DNA of 64,000 bases, taken from assembly GCF_900155565.1 (NCBI RefSeq), contig NZ_FUHM01000001.1, positions 1 through 64,000 on the forward strand, in the 5' to 3' direction. The notes below the pieces were generated by a model. It was not told the DNA's origin and did not search any database. It saw only the letters and a list, made by a program, of their open reading frames with translations. Source of the DNA: Anaerosalibacter sp. Marseille-P3206 (GTDB taxonomy: Bacteria > Bacillota > Clostridia > Tissierellales > Sporanaerobacteraceae). Position numbers and translations under genes: made by a program. Shown piece after piece: positions 60,045 through 64,000 of the stretch. Within the stretch, counting starts at the first letter, position 1; the number at the start of each line of letters is the position of its first letter.

Positions 60045-61013
60045 CTTTGCAAATCTAGCTGTTTTTTCTATAATATTTACAGTAGTTAAGTCATTAAGCT
60101 GAGTGTCAAAGGAGTGTTTACCTTTTTTATGGACTAAAAAGTCACATTTTATATTATAATGTTTTAGTTTTCTGATTAGATTTACCGATGATTTAAATGG
60201 TACTGTTGTATCGAGTTTCCCATGAGCCACTAGGCAAGGTACCATTTTTTCACTTACCCAGTTTATGGGAGAATAATAGTCGTATATATCCTTTTTATCC
60301 AAAGGATCTCCATTTAAAGTTTTTTTAGTGGCAAATCTAGCAAATATAGATTTATTATCTGTAATAAATATGTCATTTAAATCTGATGGAGAATAATAGG
60401 CAATAACTCCTTTAATTCCTTCCATATTTTCATTGTTTTCTATAAAAGTATTGTGAGTAGAATATAAAAGAGCAAGGTGACCACCTGCAGATAATCCCAT
60501 CAAAACAATATTGTTTTTATCTATATTTAGTTTTTCACTATTTTCCTTTATAAAATTAAGTGCATCAGTATAATCGGATAATATATCTTCCATATTGTTT
60601 TTAAAACCATATCTATAATCTATACTAGAAACACAAAATCCTTTTGAAGCTAAGTATTTACACCAAGATACATTGTTTGCTTGGTTTCTAAATCCAGAAA
60701 TCCATCCGCCACCATGGGCAAAAAAGACTAAAGGATAGTTTATATTTTGTTTTTCTAATGGGTACCAAATATCAATTTTTAGCGATCTTTTATCTGACTC
60801 TTTATAGGTATATGTTTCATAATTATACTTTTTATTTGGTTCTAATGGCAAACGAGAAGTCATTATTTTAAAAATATAAATAATCAAGGATAAGACAAAG
60901 TAATAAAAACCTAAAGTAAAATCAATTAGTGATAGGGAAATAAATATCAAAAATAAGTATATTTTATTAACAACAAAATATGATTTCTTTAAGTTTTTCT
61001 TTATTTTATCCAT
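60030..61013 (-). CDS. membrane-anchored alpha/beta hydrolase (esterase/lipase-like)
   Basis: 327 aa. Two hydrophobic segments at the N-terminus (about 15-52), then an HSL/BD-FAE-type hydrolase: oxyanion motif FFAHGGGWISG, nucleophile in VLMGLSAGGHLAL, acid in HGKLDTTVPF and His in KKGKHSFD. Probable carboxylesterase facing either side of the membrane. AGGAG lies before the ATG. It starts 18 bases after the other hydrolase, forming a two-gene operon. Confidence 0.9.
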   Translation of the reverse strand: MDKIKKNLKKSYFVVNKIYLFLIFISLSLIDFTLGFYYFVLSLIIYIFKIMTSRLPLEPNKKYNYETYTYKESDKRSLKIDIWYPLEKQNINYPLVFFAHGGGWISGFRNQANNVSWCKYLASKGFCVSSIDYRYGFKNNMEDILSDYTDALNFIKENSEKLNIDKNNIVLMGLSAGGHLALLYSTHNTFIENNENMEGIKGVIAYYSPSDLNDIFITDNKSIFARFATKKTLNGDPLDKKDIYDYYSPINWVSEKMVPCLVAHGKLDTTVPFKSSVNLIRKLKHYNIKCDFLVHKKGKHSFDTQLNDLTTVNIIEKTARFAKKMTK

Positions 61014-61031
61014 ATATATTCTCCTAAATAG

Positions 61032-62054
61032 TTATTTGCCTATGATCATGTCTTTAAGTGGATTTTCCATTTTTTCTGATTTAAGCAAAGCTTTTCTTGC
61101 TTCTTTGTCATTGATATCTAATTTATGCAATATATATTTTGCAATAATATATTCAAAAGGTAGCCAACTTACATGACTAATAGGCCATATTCTTCTCTTT
61201 GCCCCTTCCATTTCCCTATAGAGAATTTTTCTAGAAGGTATAGAAAGAGTAGAGTCAAACAATGCATCTACAAAAGTTACAGTTTTCATATCTAGTAAAT
61301 GGGCATAGGATATAGGGTCTATTTTAAATAATGGATGAATTTTATTGTCATTAATTATTTCTGCCAAGCTCATCTCTTTAACTTTTGGAAATTGTTCTTT
61401 GTAGATATTATAGAGTTTATTTTTATCATCAAGGTAATGACTAGTTTTATATCCATTGTCAATAAGTCGTCTTGCAAAAGCTGTTGTAGGCGATTCATAT
61501 AGTATTTGTGGTATATGACCTCCAGTTGTCATAAACAATTTGTGATTGATTCTTTTATCTAAGCAACCTACTATTGTACTAATCATACCCCCAAGACAAT
61601 ATCCCATAACAACATTATTTTCTCTCCACAAATTTTCTTGTTCTAATAGGTCTATTGTAGATAATGTATCAACTACTCCATGTTCCCAAAATTGATACAT
61701 AGTATCTAAATCAGGATATAGAAAACTTCTACCACTAACTGAATTTGATTCAACTCTAGTATAATTACCAGGCAATATGATTATTGAGGTGTTTACTCCA
61801 ACAGATGCTAAGTGAGGGCCTAACCATAGTAAAAACTTTATATTTCTACTACCTAGTCCATGAAGTATAAGGGTTGAAGCTTTTATATTTTCCTTTGGGG
61901 CATAATTATAAACTTCGACTCTTTCAGTACCAGGAGCAGGGTTATGATAAAGACTATCAAACCTAATAAAACTACATCTATAGTTTTTTCCCTTAAATAT
62001 ATACCCAGCAACATATTCAATTTTCTTTTTTTTATAAGTAAAATCTATTTTCAT
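61032..62054 (-). CDS. alpha/beta hydrolase with Cys nucleophile motif GxCxGG
   Basis: 340 aa from the ATG after AAAGGATTTGTT. The open frame runs back to 62168 and would add a membrane helix, but it lacks a ribosome binding site and enters the divergent regulator's upstream region. STLILHGLGSRNIKFLL is the oxyanion region, and VMGYCLGGMIST carries Cys where most hydrolases have Ser. GxCxGG is the box of PHA synthases and some dienelactone-hydrolase-like proteins. A later DALFD and ISHVSW could supply Asp and His. The substrate is unknown. The gene is too distant in sequence to be called PhaC. Confidence 0.82.
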   Translation of the reverse strand: MKIDFTYKKKKIEYVAGYIFKGKNYRCSFIRFDSLYHNPAPGTERVEVYNYAPKENIKASTLILHGLGSRNIKFLLWLGPHLASVGVNTSIIILPGNYTRVESNSVSGRSFLYPDLDTMYQFWEHGVVDTLSTIDLLEQENLWRENNVVMGYCLGGMISTIVGCLDKRINHKLFMTTGGHIPQILYESPTTAFARRLIDNGYKTSHYLDDKNKLYNIYKEQFPKVKEMSLAEIINDNKIHPLFKIDPISYAHLLDMKTVTFVDALFDSTLSIPSRKILYREMEGAKRRIWPISHVSWLPFEYIIAKYILHKLDINDKEARKALLKSEKMENPLKDMIIGK

Positions 62055-62225
62055 AACAAATCCTTTCTTTGACAATACATAATAATTTCTCCATAATATT
62101 ATACCACAAAGTAAAATAAGTAATAGTATAATAGAAGGATTATTCTTGTAAATGTAGAATAAATACAATAAAAGAGTGATACAGCCTTACGGTTTTTGCT
62201 GTGACATTTATGGAGGTTAGAAATT

Positions 62226-62861
62226 ATGATAAAGGTAATGATAGTAGATGACCAAGCTCTCATAAGAGAGGGATTAAATATGATGTTAAGTTTGTACGAA
62301 AACATAGAGATAGTAGCTGAAGCTAATAATGGAAAAGAGGCAATAGAGAAAATCGAGGTTAATGAAGTAGATGTTGTACTTATGGATATTAGAATGCCTG
62401 TAATGGATGGCGTAGAGGCAACTAGAATTATAAAAAAACGATATTCAAATGTTAAAATACTTATCTTAACAACTTTTAATGAAGATGAATACATTTTCCA
62501 AGGTCTTAATTATGGTGCTGATGGATATATTTTAAAGGATGTAAGTTCAAAAGAACTTGTAAAAGGAATTGAAACGGTTTATGAAGGCAATGTATTACTT
62601 CAACCAGAGGTAGCCACAAGGGTTGTAAGTGCTATGAAAAACAATATTGTTAATAAAAGTGATGATGTAGTTCTTAAAGAACTAACCCCTAGGGAAAGGG
62701 AAATTGCTTATCTTGTAGCTGAGGGAAGGACAAACAAGGAGATAAGCGAAACATTGTATATAACAGAAGGAACAGTAAAAAATCACATAACTAGAACTCT
62801 TGATAAACTAGAAATTAGAGATAGAACTCAATTGGCATTAATTATTAAGGACATAGATTAG
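62226..62861 (+). CDS. NarL/FixJ family response regulator
   Basis: 211 aa. Receiver domain with IVDDQALIREGLNMML, phospho-Asp in VVLMDIRMPVMDG, LTTFNEDEYI and GYILKDVSSKELV, then a LuxR-type helix-turn-helix with LTPREREIAYLVAEG and TNKEISETLYITEGTVKNHI. GGAGGTTAGAAATT precedes the ATG. No kinase gene is within the window, so the partner is elsewhere. It is divergent from the hydrolases and precedes an ABC transporter operon, a common target arrangement. Confidence 0.93.
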   Translation: MIKVMIVDDQALIREGLNMMLSLYENIEIVAEANNGKEAIEKIEVNEVDVVLMDIRMPVMDGVEATRIIKKRYSNVKILILTTFNEDEYIFQGLNYGADGYILKDVSSKELVKGIETVYEGNVLLQPEVATRVVSAMKNNIVNKSDDVVLKELTPREREIAYLVAEGRTNKEISETLYITEGTVKNHITRTLDKLEIRDRTQLALIIKDID

Positions 62862-62980
62862 AAGGGTTGAAAAAACCTCTTTATTATGACTAAAGTCATA
62901 TATAAAACATTACTAAAATAGTTACTTTTGTTTGAAGAATTATAGATATAAATATTATATATTAATATTAAAGAGACAAA

Positions 62981-63011
62981 TGCGACAAAAAGAACCGTCC
63001 CAGCTGTCGCA
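62981..63011. repeat. REP-like palindrome remnant
   Basis: TGCGACA and TGTCGCA (perfect 7-bp arms) around AAAAGAACCGTCCCAGC. On the minus strand this reads GGGACGGTTCTTTTTGTCGCA, a form familiar from dispersed palindromic repeats in Firmicute intergenic regions. It touches the ribosome binding site of the ABC gene. Confidence 0.55.
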
Positions 63012-63024
63012 AAGGAGGGGTAGT

Positions 63025-63948
63025 ATGAATGCAATAGAGGTCAAAGAATTGTCTAAATATTATGGAAAAGTAAAAGCCGTAGATAATATTTCTTTTTCTA
63101 TAAAGAAAGGAGAGATATGTGGAATCCTTGGACCTAATGGCTCCGGAAAAACTACTACAATAAAAAGTATTTGTAATTTAATCATTCCTGATAGTGGAGA
63201 GATTAAAATATTTGGTCAAGATAACAAGAAAGCTATAGGTCATATATCAGCACTTTTTGAAGGAACAAGGAATCTTTACTGGAGATTGACTCCAAGGGAA
63301 AATTTACGTTATTTCGCAGGTATAAGAGGTCTTGGAGGAAGAAAAATTGAAAGAGATATAGATGAGTTATTGGATAGGTTCAATTTATCAGACAAAAAAG
63401 ATACAATGGTTAACAATTTATCTAGGGGTATGCAACAGAAAGTTGCCATAGCAATGACACTTTTATGTGATACTGAAATAATATTGTTAGATGAACCAAC
63501 TCTTGGATTAGATGTTCAAAGTCATATAGAAATAAAAAATATGCTTATGGATATAGTTTCTACTATGGATAAAACAATTTTACTTAGTACACACAATATG
63601 AATTTAGTTCAAGATATTTGTGAAGATGTAGTTATATTAAATAAGGGAAAGAAAGCCACCCAAGATAGTGTAGAAGCACTTATGGATATGTTTAAAAGTA
63701 TGACTTATGAAATAGTATTAACAGAAAGCTTATCAGAAGAAGATGAAGAATATTTGTCAAAAACAAAATATGATTTTTATTTTATTAACAATGGTTCAAA
63801 AATAGAGGTAGATATTTCAGAGTTTGATAAAATATATGAAATCATAGACAAATTAAAAGAAAAAGATATATATATTAAAGAAATAAAACAGAAGGATAAC
63901 AACTTTGAGAGAATATTTTTAAATATCACCAATGAGGAGGCGGAGTAA
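63025..63948 (+). CDS. ABC transporter ATP-binding protein (ABC-2 type)
   Basis: 307 aa from the ATG after GGAGGGG; the open frame extends back to 62932 through the palindrome without a ribosome binding site. Walker A LGPNGSGKTTTI, signature LSRGMQQKVAIAMTL (LSRGM rather than LSGGQ, common in this class), Walker B IILLDEPTLGLD and LSTHNM. The C-terminal 90 residues form the accessory region of DrrA/NatA-type exporters. A permease gene begins next to its stop. Confidence 0.93.
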   Translation: MNAIEVKELSKYYGKVKAVDNISFSIKKGEICGILGPNGSGKTTTIKSICNLIIPDSGEIKIFGQDNKKAIGHISALFEGTRNLYWRLTPRENLRYFAGIRGLGGRKIERDIDELLDRFNLSDKKDTMVNNLSRGMQQKVAIAMTLLCDTEIILLDEPTLGLDVQSHIEIKNMLMDIVSTMDKTILLSTHNMNLVQDICEDVVILNKGKKATQDSVEALMDMFKSMTYEIVLTESLSEEDEEYLSKTKYDFYFINNGSKIEVDISEFDKIYEIIDKLKEKDIYIKEIKQKDNNFERIFLNITNEEAE

Positions 63949-64000
63949 TTGAAGAAAATGTATTATCTATTTAAGGTTTCTTTAGAAAAAACTATTAAGG
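63949..64000 (+). CDS. start of a probable ABC-2 permease, cut by the window end
   Basis: A TTG directly after the ATPase stop, with GAGGAGGCGGAG upstream, begins a frame reading LKKMYYLFKVSLEKTIK to the window edge. The position after a DrrA/NatA-type ATPase makes an ABC-2 permease likely, but too little is visible to identify it. Confidence 0.6.
   Translation, partial: MKKMYYLFKVSLEKTIK

Noticed and set aside
62054-62168. Longer start of the GxCxGG hydrolase adding a membrane helix
   Set aside because: There is no ribosome binding site at 62168, and AAAGGA is well placed for 62054. A membrane-anchored form cannot be fully excluded.

Overview
The window is AT-rich and reads like a chromosome segment of an anaerobic low-GC Firmicute (Clostridia or Tissierellia type). 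The grounds are strong purine-rich ribosome binding sites, frequent GTG and TTG starts, CCA-encoded tRNAs, an Rnf complex in the order CDGEAB, a MinCDE system and a clostridial type 2-hydroxyacyl-CoA dehydratase activase. I cannot name the species from sequence alone.

Layout. 1-2001: a dense tRNA array (one partial and 19 complete genes) ending in a strong terminator. 2021-9017: a YprB-like exonuclease, an unknown helical protein, a three-gene activase/dehydratase-like operon and an HD-GYP phosphodiesterase. 9024-12610: a divergent pair of unrecognised, possibly surface or spore proteins (one with an apparent frameshift at a run of nine A), L-asparaginase, and a previously unannotated small RNA with a near-consensus promoter, its own terminator and C-rich stretches. 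12675-21801: cysteine desulfurase with ThiI, a TetR regulator with a radical SAM protein, and a PuuR-like regulator with potABCD. 21887-30309: a beta-CASP nuclease, a PsiE-like protein, tRNA-Thr and tRNA-Leu on the minus strand, polA-coaE-transglycosylase, a peptide-binding lipoprotein and a third tRNA-Leu. 30362-36587: the rnf operon behind a structured leader, then a NusG-II protein and a Gx transporter. 36607-45652: maf-radC-mreBCD-mrdA and minCDE. 45671-48630: ApbE (the flavin transferase Rnf needs), a catalytically degenerate LytM-type protein and an MFS exporter. About 48880-50482: an IS110-family element whose upstream non-coding stretch is where a bridge RNA would be encoded. 50579-53312: MarR plus an ABC exporter and a small Tyr/Gly-rich protein. 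54102-60044: an SLH/YcdB-type secreted protein and a response regulator-histidine kinase-lipoprotein operon that share the same tandem repeat at the same promoter distance. 60030-64000: two alpha/beta hydrolases, a NarL-type regulator and the start of an ABC transporter operon.

How the parts connect. ApbE can flavinylate RnfG and RnfD. The Mre, PBP2, Min, LytM-like, transglycosylase and Maf genes form a cell wall and division block. The strongest candidates for something not yet described are the promoter-linked regulon at 54102-58518, the C-rich sRNA at 12488-12598, two hairpins that bury Shine-Dalgarno sequences (46741-46777 and 52850-52893), the TetR-radical SAM pair, the frameshifted gene at 10168-11372 and the IS110 bridge RNA region.
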